Source of the DNA: an uncultured Bacillota bacterium
GTDB lineage: Bacteria > Bacillota_I > Bacilli_A > Erysipelotrichales > Erysipelotrichaceae
Assembly (NCBI GenBank): GCA_900321955.1
Contig: ONXX01000037.1
Location: 1-9,543 of the forward strand
Length of the DNA: 9,543 nt
Reading direction: 5' to 3'
The translations under genes were made by a program, and so were the position numbers. How positions within the stretch are numbered: the stretch's first letter is position 1; every line of letters starts with the position of its first letter. Below the pieces are notes generated by a model, which saw nothing but the letters and a program-made list of their open reading frames with translations, was not told where the DNA came from and made no database searches. Shown here piece after piece: positions 1 to 6,933 of this stretch.

Positions 1-701
1 GATTAGATACAAAAAGAAATACGAAGATCCATTATCTGAAAGATCTGAAAAAGGCCCTCCCGAAAGATCTTATGTGCAACATTGCAACTGTTAACTGGGT
101 CGTCTATCAGAAAGCAGAGTGTGGTCTGCTGATCGATGGAAAAGAGGAGTATGAAACGCTGATCACCAATCTTCCCAAAGACAGATTCACTTCGAAAGAT
201 ATCGAACGTCTTTATAACCTTCGCTGGGGAATAGAGACTTCATTCAGACATCTGAAATACGCAGCTGATATGACGGCTTTCCATTCGAGGATCAGAGATT
301 CTCTTAAGCAGGAGATCTTCGCAAGACTCATCCTGTATAACTTGAATATGATCGTGATAGGTCTTATCATCATCGAAAGGTCCGATAAATATGAATATGC
401 CGTAAACATAACCCGGGCTTTTCATATTCTTAGAATATTCTTTTCAAAAGGAAAAAGCGGTTGCCCGCCTGATCCGATGAAACTGATAAAAAAGGAAATA
501 TTACCGATAAGACCTGGGAGAAATTACCCTCGCAAAGTACGCCCCCAGTCGCTTGTGTCCTTTAATTACCGTTTCTCTTAACATTTAAATTATAACAGTT
601 AAACATATAATCTATATTTGCGATAAGAGAGATTGTTTTCGTATTGCACAAAAGACAAAACGGAACAGCACACAGAAGAAAGCCTCCGAACCTTATGGCG
701 C
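1..701 (+). mobile_element. Right part of an IS4-type insertion sequence (boundaries uncertain)
   Basis: Contains the 3' part of the IS4 transposase and the 120 bp after it (582-701). That spacer is AT-rich up to about base 650 and has no gene, no clear hairpin and no recognisable terminal repeat. The left end is off the window, so the right inverted repeat cannot be found by comparison. The outer limit is set at the start of the ISL3 element (702) only because the next element begins there; the real end may lie anywhere between 582 and 701. Confidence 0.45.
3..581 (+). CDS. IS4-family transposase, C-terminal part (5' end outside window)
   Basis: Catalyses cut-and-paste movement of an IS4-type insertion sequence. 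The reading frame is open from base 3, so the gene continues beyond the left edge; the first ATG inside the window (base 72) is internal and not the real start. The visible 192 residues contain the IS4 signature Y-(2)-R-(3)-E-(6)-K, seen as YNLRWGIETSFRHLK (residues 71-85 of this fragment). Its Glu (codon 234-236) is the third catalytic acid of the DDE triad; the two Asp residues must lie off the window. After it comes a helical stretch with LILYNLN, usual in DDE_Tnp_1 proteins, then a basic tail ending in a TAA stop. No frameshift is visible in this part. Family assignment is firm; whether the whole element is intact cannot be judged. Confidence 0.88.
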   Translation, partial: LDTKRNTKIHYLKDLKKALPKDLMCNIATVNWVVYQKAECGLLIDGKEEYETLITNLPKDRFTSKDIERLYNLRWGIETSFRHLKYAADMTAFHSRIRDSLKQEIFARLILYNLNMIVIGLIIIERSDKYEYAVNITRAFHILRIFFSKGKSGCPPDPMKLIKKEILPIRPGRNYPRKVRPQSLVSFNYRFS

Positions 702-802
702 TCTAAATTTCTGCGTGGGTGTGGATATCTCTAAAATCATGCGTGGGTATAGATCTCACGCTTTTTTCATCTGTGTGGGCATCTCTAAAATCACGTGTGG
801 AT
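702..802 (+). repeat. Left-end cluster of 19-bp ISL3 repeat units
   Basis: Copies in the same orientation: TCTAAATTTCTGCGTGGGT at 702-720, TCTAAAATCATGCGTGGGT at 730-748 and the weaker TCTAAAATCACGTGTGGAT at 784-802. A half-unit with core CTGTGTGGGC sits at 771-780. The core spacings are 28, 32 and 22 bp, that is, irregular. By analogy with other multi-site insertion sequences they are probably transposase binding sites; this is inference. Confidence 0.8.
741..767 (+). terminator. Intrinsic terminator near the left end of the ISL3 element
   Basis: GCGTGGG (741-747) pairs with CTCACGC (755-761) as a 7-bp stem with one G-U pair and a 7-nt loop, followed directly by six T (762-767). This is the standard rho-independent form on the plus strand. 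It lies upstream of the candidate transposase promoter, so it would stop transcripts that enter from the IS4 side. Its left arm is part of the second terminal-repeat copy. Confidence 0.65.
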
Positions 803-811
803 GATATGACC

Positions 812-817
812 TATAAT
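812..817 (+). promoter_or_regulatory. Candidate -10 box of the ISL3 transposase promoter
   Basis: A consensus TATAAT 58 bp upstream of the transposase ATG. No good TTGACA is present at 16-18 bp upstream; that position falls inside the repeat unit at 784-802. If the promoter is real, transposase bound to its own repeat could block it (inference). Confidence 0.4.
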
Positions 818-824
818 AAAAAAT

Positions 825-869
825 CCCTTCTGTTATCATTTGGTTGGACATCCATAGAATAACGAAGGG
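825..869 (+). promoter_or_regulatory. Hairpin that masks the transposase ribosome binding site
   Basis: CCCTTC-T-GTTAT (825-836) is complementary to ATAACGAAGGG (859-869), giving an 11-bp stem with a single bulged T. The 22-nt loop can fold further (TGG/CCA around 845-854). The right arm holds the first half of the Shine-Dalgarno tract GAAGGGAGGG (864-873) that precedes the ATG at 875. In a longer transcript this would hide the ribosome binding site; such structures are known to limit transposase translation in other insertion sequence families. Confidence 0.6.
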
Positions 870-874
870 AGGGA

Positions 875-2227
875 ATGATCATTCCTAATTTTGATTTTAT
901 CACAACATTGCTGAACATTAAGACAGACCAGGTTGAAAAGCTGGAAGCTGTCTCTACCGAGGAAAAAGTCTCTTACTATGTTTCTTTAAAAAGCGACAGG
1001 AAAGAATGTCCCTATTGCGGTGGTGCTTTGATATCCAACGGGTACGGACGTGAAAAACCGATCAAGCACCCTACATTGGCCGGTCACAAGAGCACGATCT
1101 TTTTCAAACCGCACAGATACTTATGCAGGACCTGCGGGAAAACGATCACACAGGACAATCCGTTCACTTTCAGGAAGTTTACAAACAGTTTCTCACTGTT
1201 AAGAAATGTCATGGAGAAGCTTTCCAATCTGAACTATACGCTCAAGATGATCGCGGAGGAGCTGAACATCTCTTCCACTCAGGTAAACAATTACCTGGAT
1301 TCCTATGTGACCATACCTGCAATGCCTTTGCCGGAATGTCTCGGGATCGACGAGATACATTCTCCCGAGATGTCCTATAAAGGCTCCGCCTACATCTGTG
1401 TCTTGGTCGATAACCAGAACCGATGTATCGCCGAAGTGCTCGGATCCAGAAGTAAGGCCTATCTCGACAATTTCTTCTACGGCTACAGGAAAGAAGAAAA
1501 AGACAAAGTAAAATACGTGACCATCGATATGTGGGAACCATATAGAGACTTAGCTTACAAGCACTTCAGAAACTGTGCCGTCGCCGTGGATCCATTCCAC
1601 GTGATCGAACATTTGTGCTATGATTTTTCCCGTATCAGAATCAACCTGATGAACCAGATGGTATACGGATCCAATGCCTATTATCTTCTCAAGAAGTGGC
1701 ACTGGCTTTTAGAAAAAGATGATGTCGACCTGGACAACGAGCCCCAATACAATAACCGTTTCAAGACAAAACTCAACCGCAGGCAGATCTTAAAGATGTT
1801 ACTCGATCTATCCCCTGTTCTTGAAGAAGCCTATGTCTTAAAAGAAAAGTACCGCTCCTTCAACAGGAATATGTCCTATGAAGAGGCAAAGGAGAACTAC
1901 GATACTCTTATGAAGGAATTTGAAGAGGCGGATATCCCGGAATACAGGGAATTCGTAAATATCCTTAAAAACTGGAAGACAGAGATCCTCAATTCCTTTT
2001 TAAGACCTTATGACGAAAAGAAGCTGTCCAACGCCTTCTGCGAGAATATCAACGGGAAGATCCGTCAGCATCTGACTTTATCCAGAGGTATCGCCAACTT
2101 CACCAGATTCAGAAAGAGAATCCTCCTGGCTTTGAATCCAAGGATCTTCTACTCTGTAACCAACGTCCTGTATTCGGACAAGAGAGAAGGACGAAAGAGA
2201 GGAAAATACAGAAAGATCACAGAATAA
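875..2227 (+). CDS. ISL3-family transposase, full length
   Basis: Moves the surrounding ISL3 element by DDE chemistry. The 450 residues have the family order: an N-terminal zinc finger with C45, C48 (CPYC) and C84, C87 (CRTC); a helix-turn-helix region at about 115-142 (MIAEELNISSTQVNNYL); then the DDE_Tnp_ISL3 catalytic domain. Likely catalytic acids are D159 (GIDE), D218 (TIDMWEPY) or D239 (VDPFH) in the central core, and E390 in SNAFCENINGKI. The C-terminus is strongly basic (KREGRKRGKYRK). The length is normal and no stop or frameshift breaks the frame. The start is ATG 875, directly behind a GGGAGGG tract; no competing start is near. A hairpin overlaps that ribosome binding site and a terminator lies upstream, so expression is probably low. 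Family assignment is firm; which of the two central Asp residues is catalytic is uncertain. Confidence 0.93.
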   Translation: MIIPNFDFITTLLNIKTDQVEKLEAVSTEEKVSYYVSLKSDRKECPYCGGALISNGYGREKPIKHPTLAGHKSTIFFKPHRYLCRTCGKTITQDNPFTFRKFTNSFSLLRNVMEKLSNLNYTLKMIAEELNISSTQVNNYLDSYVTIPAMPLPECLGIDEIHSPEMSYKGSAYICVLVDNQNRCIAEVLGSRSKAYLDNFFYGYRKEEKDKVKYVTIDMWEPYRDLAYKHFRNCAVAVDPFHVIEHLCYDFSRIRINLMNQMVYGSNAYYLLKKWHWLLEKDDVDLDNEPQYNNRFKTKLNRRQILKMLLDLSPVLEEAYVLKEKYRSFNRNMSYEEAKENYDTLMKEFEEADIPEYREFVNILKNWKTEILNSFLRPYDEKKLSNAFCENINGKIRQHLTLSRGIANFTRFRKRILLALNPRIFYSVTNVLYSDKREGRKRGKYRKITE

Positions 2228-2248
2228 TGATATGAAGAAATAATAATA

Positions 2249-2292
2249 AAAGCAGGTAATGCAGCACGGATGTCCGCTATATTACCTGCTTT
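2249..2292. terminator. Bidirectional hairpin terminator inside the right end of the ISL3 element
   Basis: AAAGCAGGTAAT (2249-2260) and ATTACCTGCTTT (2281-2292) form a perfect 12-bp stem; the 20-nt loop holds a smaller palindrome CGGATGTCCG (2267-2276). On the minus strand the stem is followed by TTTTATTATTATTT, a good U-rich tail; on the plus strand the tail is the weaker TTTATTAGAT. It ends the transposase transcript and, since oppF stops at 2371, is also the first terminator met by the opp transcript coming from the right. Confidence 0.72.
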
Positions 2293-2306
2293 ATTAGATA
2301 ACAGTC

Positions 2307-2357
2307 AACCACGCACGAATTTAGAGATGATTCTCAAAACCCACGCACGAATTTAGA
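2307..2357 (-). repeat. Right-end pair of 19-bp ISL3 repeat units
   Basis: Two inverted copies of the terminal unit: AACCACGCACGAATTTAGA (2307-2325) and ACCCACGCACGAATTTAGA (2339-2357), 32 bp apart. They match each other at 18 of 19 positions and are the inverted counterpart of the left-end cluster. Confidence 0.85.
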
Positions 2358-2370
2358 CTATCGGTATTGC

Positions 2371-3330
2371 TTATTCAGCGTGCATTTCCTTGAGTTTCTG
2401 CTGATATTCACCCAGTTCTCTCTCGTTGGCAAATACGAAGTGACCCGGACGGATCTCTCGCAAGATCGGCTTTTCGCCGGATAAGTCACGCTTGGACTCA
2501 TCGTAGACGACAAGCTCCTTGGCCTTTTCGATCTGCGGGTCAGGCATCGGTACAGCCTGCAGAAGTGAGAGTGTATACGGATGCAGAGGATATTTGAACA
2601 GTTCTTCCGTCGGTGCGACTTCAACGATTCTGCCGTTGTGGATGACTGCAATACGGTCGGCGAAATAACGCACAACCGAAAGGTCATGGGCAATAAACAT
2701 ATACGTCAGACCGCGTTCCTCTTTGAACTTGTTCATGAGGTTTAAGACCTGAGCACGGATGGAGACATCCAAAGCCGAGATCGGTTCATCGGCGATGATG
2801 AACTTCGGTTCCATGATCATCGCTCTGGCGATACCGACACGCTGTCTTTGACCGCCGGAGAACTCATGCGGGTAACGGGACTTGTGTTCCGGCAAAAGAC
2901 CGACGGCCTCAAGGGCTTCATCGACTTTTCTTTCTCTGTCAGCTTCATCTTTATACAGATGGAAGTTGTAGAGACCTTCCGATACACAATAATCGATCGT
3001 AGCACGTTCATTCAGGGAAGCGGCCGGATCCTGGAAGATCATCTGGATATTACGGATGACTTCTCTTTTTTCTTCTTTGGAGATCTTTCCGTCAATCCTC
3101 TTGCCTTCAAACCAGATCTCACCATCGGAGATCGGATTCAGACGCATGATCGAACGGCCGATCGTCGTTTTTCCTGAACCGGACTCACCGACCAGGCCAA
3201 ACGTCTCGCCCTTATAGATCTGGAAGTTGGCGTTCTTTACAGCACGGAAACCTTTGTTTTTTCTGCTGTTGTTAAAAGTGACTTCAAGATGCTTGACATC
3301 AAGCAATACTTCTCTGTTATCTTTCTCCAT
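2371..3330 (-). CDS. oppF: Oligopeptide ABC transporter ATP-binding protein OppF (AmiF type)
   Basis: One of the two cytoplasmic ATPases that power oligopeptide import. The 319 residues carry every ABC motif: Walker A GESGSGKT (48-55), Q-loop FQDP (Q100), signature FSGGQRQR (157-164), Walker B FIIADE (177-182) and switch H215 (AHDLS). A C-terminal oligo_HPY-type region follows ([12 protein letters not shown], about 250-261). The start is ATG 3330, with GGGAGG about 6 nt ahead; the first 14 bases overlap the end of oppD, indicating translational coupling. It is the last gene of the operon; its stop codon is 13 bp from the right end of the ISL3 element, so any native downstream terminator has probably been displaced. 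Length and motifs are normal and the gene looks functional. Confidence 0.95.
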   Translation of the reverse strand: MEKDNREVLLDVKHLEVTFNNSRKNKGFRAVKNANFQIYKGETFGLVGESGSGKTTIGRSIMRLNPISDGEIWFEGKRIDGKISKEEKREVIRNIQMIFQDPAASLNERATIDYCVSEGLYNFHLYKDEADRERKVDEALEAVGLLPEHKSRYPHEFSGGQRQRVGIARAMIMEPKFIIADEPISALDVSIRAQVLNLMNKFKEERGLTYMFIAHDLSVVRYFADRIAVIHNGRIVEVAPTEELFKYPLHPYTLSLLQAVPMPDPQIEKAKELVVYDESKRDLSGEKPILREIRPGHFVFANERELGEYQQKLKEMHAE

Positions 3331-4384
3331 AAACGCCTCCCTTCTTGGTCATATCCAACATTCTCTGATGGAGGGTCTTTATGACAGCTGGCGGTTCGAC
3401 TTTCGGAGCTCTCGGATCCAAAAGCCAGGTCTTTGCCCAGTGGCTCTCGCTGACTTTAAAGATCGGCGGTTCCTTTTCGAAATCGATCTTCATCGAATAA
3501 TTGCTTCTAGGCGCAAAGGCATCGCCCTTGACTTCTTCAAACAGTGAAGGCGGCGTGCCTCTGATGGCGAAGAGTTCTTCGCCCTTTAAACCAAGCTGCG
3601 GCAAAGAGCTGAGCAGACCCCAGGTATACGGATGTTTGGAATCATAGAAGATATCCTCAACGGTACCGTATTCGATGATCTGACCGGCATACATGACGGC
3701 GACATAGTCCGCAACATTGGCAACGACGCCGAGGTCGTGGGTGATGTAGATCGTCGTGAAATTGTATTCTTTGGACAAGTCTTTGATCAGCTTGATGATC
3801 TGTGCCTGGATCGTGACATCCAGCGCCGTTGTCGGCTCATCACAGATCAGGATTCTCGGATGGCAGGCAAGAGCGATCGCAATGACGATTCTCTGTCTCA
3901 TACCGCCGGAATACTGGAAAGGATATTCATCATATCTTCTTTCCGGTTCACGGATACCGACTTTTTCCATCAGTTCCAGCGCTTCTTCTTTGGCTTCTGC
4001 CTTGGATTTGCCCTGGTGCTTCATGATGACTTCGGAGATCTGATAACCGATCGTTCTGACCGGGTTCAGGGAGGTCATCGGGTCCTGGAAGACTGTAGCA
4101 ATCTTCTTGCCGCGGATCTCTTCCCATTCCTTGTCATCTTTTATCTTTGCGAGGTCTTTTCCTTCAAACCAGATCTCGCCATTGCTTACTTCGCCATTGA
4201 TCTCCAGCATACCGGTAAACGTCTTGGTAAAGACGGATTTGCCTGAGCCGGATTCACCGACGATTGCGACAACTTTATGTTCTTCAAAATCCAGAGAGAT
4301 GTTTCTGATAGCGGTCAGAACGCGGTCTCTGACTTTAAACTTAACTTCAAGATTCTTTACGGATAAAATAGGTTCTTTTGCCAT
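3317..4384 (-). CDS. oppD: Oligopeptide ABC transporter ATP-binding protein OppD (AmiE type)
   Basis: The partner ATPase of OppF in the oligopeptide importer. In the 355-residue form: Walker A GESGSGKS (43-50), Q-loop FQDP (Q100), signature YSGGMRQR (158-165), Walker B ILICDE (178-183), switch H216 (THDLG). The C-terminal extension ([12 protein letters not shown] at 251-262, then [19 protein letters not shown]) lacks the cysteines that many OppD/DppD proteins have here; from memory this matches streptococcal AmiE. The start is set at ATG 4384, because the AGGAG at 4396-4392 lies 7 nt upstream, the usual distance. An in-frame TTG at 4390 would add two residues but sits only 1 nt from that site. 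The ribosome binding site overlaps the oppC stop codon (TAGGAG). The 3' end overlaps oppF by 14 bp. Confidence 0.95.
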   Translation of the reverse strand: MAKEPILSVKNLEVKFKVRDRVLTAIRNISLDFEEHKVVAIVGESGSGKSVFTKTFTGMLEINGEVSNGEIWFEGKDLAKIKDDKEWEEIRGKKIATVFQDPMTSLNPVRTIGYQISEVIMKHQGKSKAEAKEEALELMEKVGIREPERRYDEYPFQYSGGMRQRIVIAIALACHPRILICDEPTTALDVTIQAQIIKLIKDLSKEYNFTTIYITHDLGVVANVADYVAVMYAGQIIEYGTVEDIFYDSKHPYTWGLLSSLPQLGLKGEELFAIRGTPPSLFEEVKGDAFAPRSNYSMKIDFEKEPPIFKVSESHWAKTWLLDPRAPKVEPPAVIKTLHQRMLDMTKKGGVYGER

Positions 4385-4391
4385 ATTCAAT

Positions 4392-4396
4392 CTCCT
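4392..4396 (-). promoter_or_regulatory. Ribosome binding site deciding the oppD start
   Basis: AGGAG on the minus strand, 7 nt before ATG 4384 and 1 nt before the in-frame TTG at 4390. The spacing favours the ATG. Its first two bases are part of the oppC stop codon. Confidence 0.8.
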
Positions 4397-5369
4397 AGAT
4401 CATATGTGTTCTCGGGTCAGAAGCATCCGCCAATGCCTGACCGACAAGATACAGAGAAACAGAAATGATCGCAGAAACAGCAACCGGGATCCAGAACAGA
4501 TGCGGAACCGTCGTCATATAGGTCGAGTACTGCTGGATCATCTTACCCAGAGAAATGTAGTTTTCGGAAAGACCGACACCCATGTAGGACAATGCGACTT
4601 CGTAAGAGATAAAGAGAGGAACATCACGCGAAACGGAAGTGATGACGACCGAAATCAGATACGGGAAGATATTGTTGACAATGATCTTCCACATCGGTGT
4701 ACCAAGACACTGGGAAGCCAGATTGTATTCACGGTCTCTGATGATCATAACCTGAACACGGATAAAGTAAGCTGTTCCGATCCAGGAAGTGACACACAGC
4801 GCAAAGATCAGCTGACCGAAACCGCCGCCCAACGCATAGACTAAGATCATGGCGATCAAAGTCGTCGGGATATTGGAAAGGACGTTGTAGATTTCGATCA
4901 TGACTGCATCCACACGTTTGGAGAAGCCCCAGAACATGCCGACCACGATACCGATCGTCTCGGTAATCAGGGTAGCAGCCAAAGCGATGATCAGAGAGTT
5001 CTTTGTACCTGACCATAAGGCATCAAACAAGGAGTTGCCTCTGTTGTCCGTGCCGAAGATGTAACCATTGGTAAACGGCTTCAGGAAGTGCAAAGACTTG
5101 TTGTTGATATTTGGCGCCTTCATGTGATCGTAGCCGGAGAAAATCGGCTGAATGAAGGCAAACAGTGTGATCGCAACAGCGATTATCAGCATCGTAATGG
5201 CGATCTTGGAAGAGAAGAATCTTCTGAAGACCGAACCCCAGTACGAATACTTAGGAGCTGCGATATGTTCGGACGCCGTATCATCGGCGCGCTGGAATTC
5301 AAAAGCGGAAGCATCGATACCGTCATCGATGACCTGATTGGAAACAACACCATGTGTAAGTTCACTCAT
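4395..5369 (-). CDS. oppC: Oligopeptide ABC transporter permease OppC (AmiD type)
   Basis: One of the two membrane channel subunits of the oligopeptide importer. The 324 residues begin with a long hydrophilic cytoplasmic N-terminus (about 1-50), then a first membrane helix (about 55-77) and an outside loop with the conserved FGTDNRGNSLFDALWSGTKNSL stretch (105-126; GTDxxG motif). The BPD_transp_1 core follows, with helices near 124-148, 163-181, 185-206 and 290-312. The EAA loop that contacts the ATPases lies near 213-241 (REYNLASQCLGTPMWKI). The C-terminus has the usual DPR (318-320). The start is ATG 5369, 2 nt after the oppB stop, with AAGGAGG 9 nt ahead inside the oppB end. It pairs with OppB in the membrane. 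Normal length, no damage seen. Confidence 0.94.
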   Translation of the reverse strand: MSELTHGVVSNQVIDDGIDASAFEFQRADDTASEHIAAPKYSYWGSVFRRFFSSKIAITMLIIAVAITLFAFIQPIFSGYDHMKAPNINNKSLHFLKPFTNGYIFGTDNRGNSLFDALWSGTKNSLIIALAATLITETIGIVVGMFWGFSKRVDAVMIEIYNVLSNIPTTLIAMILVYALGGGFGQLIFALCVTSWIGTAYFIRVQVMIIRDREYNLASQCLGTPMWKIIVNNIFPYLISVVITSVSRDVPLFISYEVALSYMGVGLSENYISLGKMIQQYSTYMTTVPHLFWIPVAVSAIISVSLYLVGQALADASDPRTHMI

Positions 5370-5371
5370 GT

Positions 5372-6844
5372 TTAGTTGCCTCCTTTCTTGGCGCTGAGCT
5401 GGATACGCGGATCAACAATGACCATCAAAAGGTCGCCCAGCAGGACGGAGAAGATTGACAAAGAGGCAAAGATGAAGGTCAAAGCGATGATCATATTATT
5501 GTTCATCTTAGTGATCGAGTCAGGCAGCATCTTTCCCATGCCCGGGATCGCGAATGCCGATTCCGTAATGAAGGCACCGGAGATACACAGAATGATCGAA
5601 GCCGGAATGCCGTTGACGATCGGAATGATCGCATTCTTTAAGATGTGCTTGGAGAAGATCTCCCTTTGTGACAGGCCCTTGGATCTGGCAAATTTGACGT
5701 AGTCCGAATTGGACTGGTCGATCATATATCTTCTGATCCAGGTCATAAGACCAGGCATCGAAAGAAGCGACAGAATCAGGGTCGGTGAAACATAGGAACG
5801 GATGTCCTTGAAGCCCAGTAACGGGAACTTATCCGGAATGCCGAAATTAACGGCAATCGAACGGATAAAGAAGATCAATGCCAAAGAAGGCATAGCAGTA
5901 AGCAGGTTGATGAAGGCAACACCGATCTTGTCACCAAGCTTGTCCTTGTTTCTGGACATTGCAATACCGGCCGGAATACCGATCAGGTACGCAATGATCA
6001 GCGAAGTGATACCGAAGATGTAGGATGTATTGATCATCGACGGTGATTCATAGTATGAATAACAGTCTGCGTAGTGATCATCAAACTTATTCTCATCAAG
6101 ATGGTCAATCACCGGCTTGTATTGCGCGGTATGAAGATTCAAAGCACTCTGAATCACGACACCGGTCGGGAATTCCGTATCGGAAACAACCTGGGAACCC
6201 TGGCCCTGGCCAATGACATCCAGAACCTTGGTGCCGGCCTTTGTCGGATAGGAAATACCGAAGTCCAAAGACAGCCAGTTCTGGTGAATGAACGGGAAAG
6301 AACCGTCAAAATACACAAGATATTTGTGCTTGCAGCCGGAACACATAATGGCCGGAACGTCATTATAGTCCTTGCCGATATAGACTTTTCTCTCCAGATC
6401 AGGATTGTTTTCATCCTGTACCGCATTTGGTCCGTCGATAACGACCAGCTTCTTCCAGAAGTTGAAAACCAGTTCAAAGACTGAATAATCACGGTAGGCA
6501 AAAGCATTGCCGTTCCTCTGGTGCTCGATCGTAAAACCATCATTCTCGTATGCACTAATAACTCTCAGATTCTCATCTGATCCATTTATCATACATGAAG
6601 CATAATTATCAGAATTATTAGTACACATATCACTTAAACGCTGATAATCAATATAGCCAAGTTCATCAAACTTAGAATACATATAACTCAGTCTGGTATC
6701 ACCTGTCAGCTTTCTATAACCAGTATCAGATTCGAGAACTTTATTACGAGGAATCATTGTATAGACCATGGCTATGACGATAGAAACAACGAGAAAAATC
6801 GAAACACACGATTTCAGGACTCTCTTTAAAATATAGCCTCTCAT
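5372..6844 (-). CDS. oppB: Oligopeptide ABC transporter permease OppB, long AmiC type
   Basis: Second channel subunit of the oligopeptide importer. At 490 residues it is far longer than a typical OppB (about 310) but close to streptococcal AmiC (498). After a first membrane helix (about 10-32) comes an extracytoplasmic domain of roughly 240 residues, then the BPD_transp_1 core: helices near 273-295, 303-330 and 352-370, EAA loop 381-409 (DYVKFARSKGLSQREIF), and two more helices. The conserved ESAFAIPGMG (428-437) and DPRI near the end are present. The outer domain holds five cysteines (74, 84, 168, 171, 261), including CSGC, perhaps forming disulfides. The start is ATG 6844, because AAAGGAG (6858-6852) is 7 nt ahead; an in-frame ATG at 6883 would add 13 residues from within a hairpin and has no such site. 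The first 300 bp are clearly more AT-rich than the rest. Confidence 0.93.
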   Translation of the reverse strand: MRGYILKRVLKSCVSIFLVVSIVIAMVYTMIPRNKVLESDTGYRKLTGDTRLSYMYSKFDELGYIDYQRLSDMCTNNSDNYASCMINGSDENLRVISAYENDGFTIEHQRNGNAFAYRDYSVFELVFNFWKKLVVIDGPNAVQDENNPDLERKVYIGKDYNDVPAIMCSGCKHKYLVYFDGSFPFIHQNWLSLDFGISYPTKAGTKVLDVIGQGQGSQVVSDTEFPTGVVIQSALNLHTAQYKPVIDHLDENKFDDHYADCYSYYESPSMINTSYIFGITSLIIAYLIGIPAGIAMSRNKDKLGDKIGVAFINLLTAMPSLALIFFIRSIAVNFGIPDKFPLLGFKDIRSYVSPTLILSLLSMPGLMTWIRRYMIDQSNSDYVKFARSKGLSQREIFSKHILKNAIIPIVNGIPASIILCISGAFITESAFAIPGMGKMLPDSITKMNNNMIIALTFIFASLSIFSVLLGDLLMVIVDPRIQLSAKKGGN

Positions 6845-6851
6845 AATATAA

Positions 6852-6858
6852 CTCCTTT
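6852..6858 (-). promoter_or_regulatory. Ribosome binding site deciding the oppB start
   Basis: AAAGGAG on the minus strand, 7 nt before ATG 6844. It argues against the in-frame ATG at 6883, which lies in the loop of the upstream hairpin. Confidence 0.85.
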
Positions 6859-6870
6859 CATAACGACAGA

Positions 6871-6901
6871 AGTAGCGGATCATTCTTCATAATCCGCTAC
6901 T
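6871..6901 (-). promoter_or_regulatory. Hairpin between oppA and oppB
   Basis: AGTAGCGGAT (6871-6880) and ATCCGCTACT (6892-6901) form a perfect 10-bp stem with an 11-nt loop, in the 89-bp gap between the oppA stop and the oppB start. In the direction of transcription it is followed by TCTGTCGTTATG, not a T tract, so it is not a standard terminator. Hairpins at this place in binding-protein operons often protect the oppA message from 3' decay or let only part of the transcripts continue, so that the binding protein is made in excess. That role is inferred from position. Confidence 0.65.
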
Positions 6902-6933
6902 CCTTAATTTAATAAATAATAACTAAAGTTCTA

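Larger units (their letters stand above)
702..2357 (+). mobile_element. ISL3-family insertion sequence, apparently complete (about 1656 bp)
   Basis: The element encodes one ISL3 transposase and is bounded by matching inverted ends. The left end TCTAAATTTCTGCGTGGGT (702-720) pairs with the right end ACCCACGCACGAATTTAGA (2339-2357, minus-strand reading TCTAAATTCGTGCGTGGGT), differing at two of 19 positions. Further copies of the same unit lie just inside both ends. The length fits the family. ISL3 elements usually make an 8-bp target duplication; none is visible outside these limits, so either the exact boundary is off by some bases or the copy has recombined. It lies between an IS4-type element and oppF, its right end 13 bp from the oppF stop codon. 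Confidence 0.82.

Noticed and set aside
72..581. A complete small gene starting at ATG 72
   Set aside because: The frame is open back to the window edge and encodes transposase-like sequence before that ATG, so the gene is cut by the window.
582..701. Possible terminal inverted repeat of the IS4-type element or a small RNA
   Set aside because: No hairpin or recognisable end sequence could be supported, and the other end of the element is not in the window.
702..802. Closely spaced direct repeats that might suggest a small CRISPR array
   Set aside because: The units are inverted at the other end of the element (2307-2357), the spacing is irregular at 22-32 bp, and they flank an ISL3 transposase. 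They are insertion sequence end repeats.
4385..4390. An oppD start at TTG 4390
   Set aside because: It is only 1 nt from the AGGAG; ATG 4384 has ideal spacing and begins with the normal [12 protein letters not shown].
3632..4844. Long plus-strand open frames opposite oppD and oppC (3632-4246 and 4107-4844)
   Set aside because: They lie wholly antisense to well-conserved transporter genes, have low-complexity shadow-type composition and show no family motif.
6845..6883. An oppB start at the upstream in-frame ATG 6883
   Set aside because: That ATG lies in the hairpin loop without a ribosome binding site, while ATG 6844 has AAAGGAG at 7 nt and gives the usual short N-terminus before the first membrane helix.
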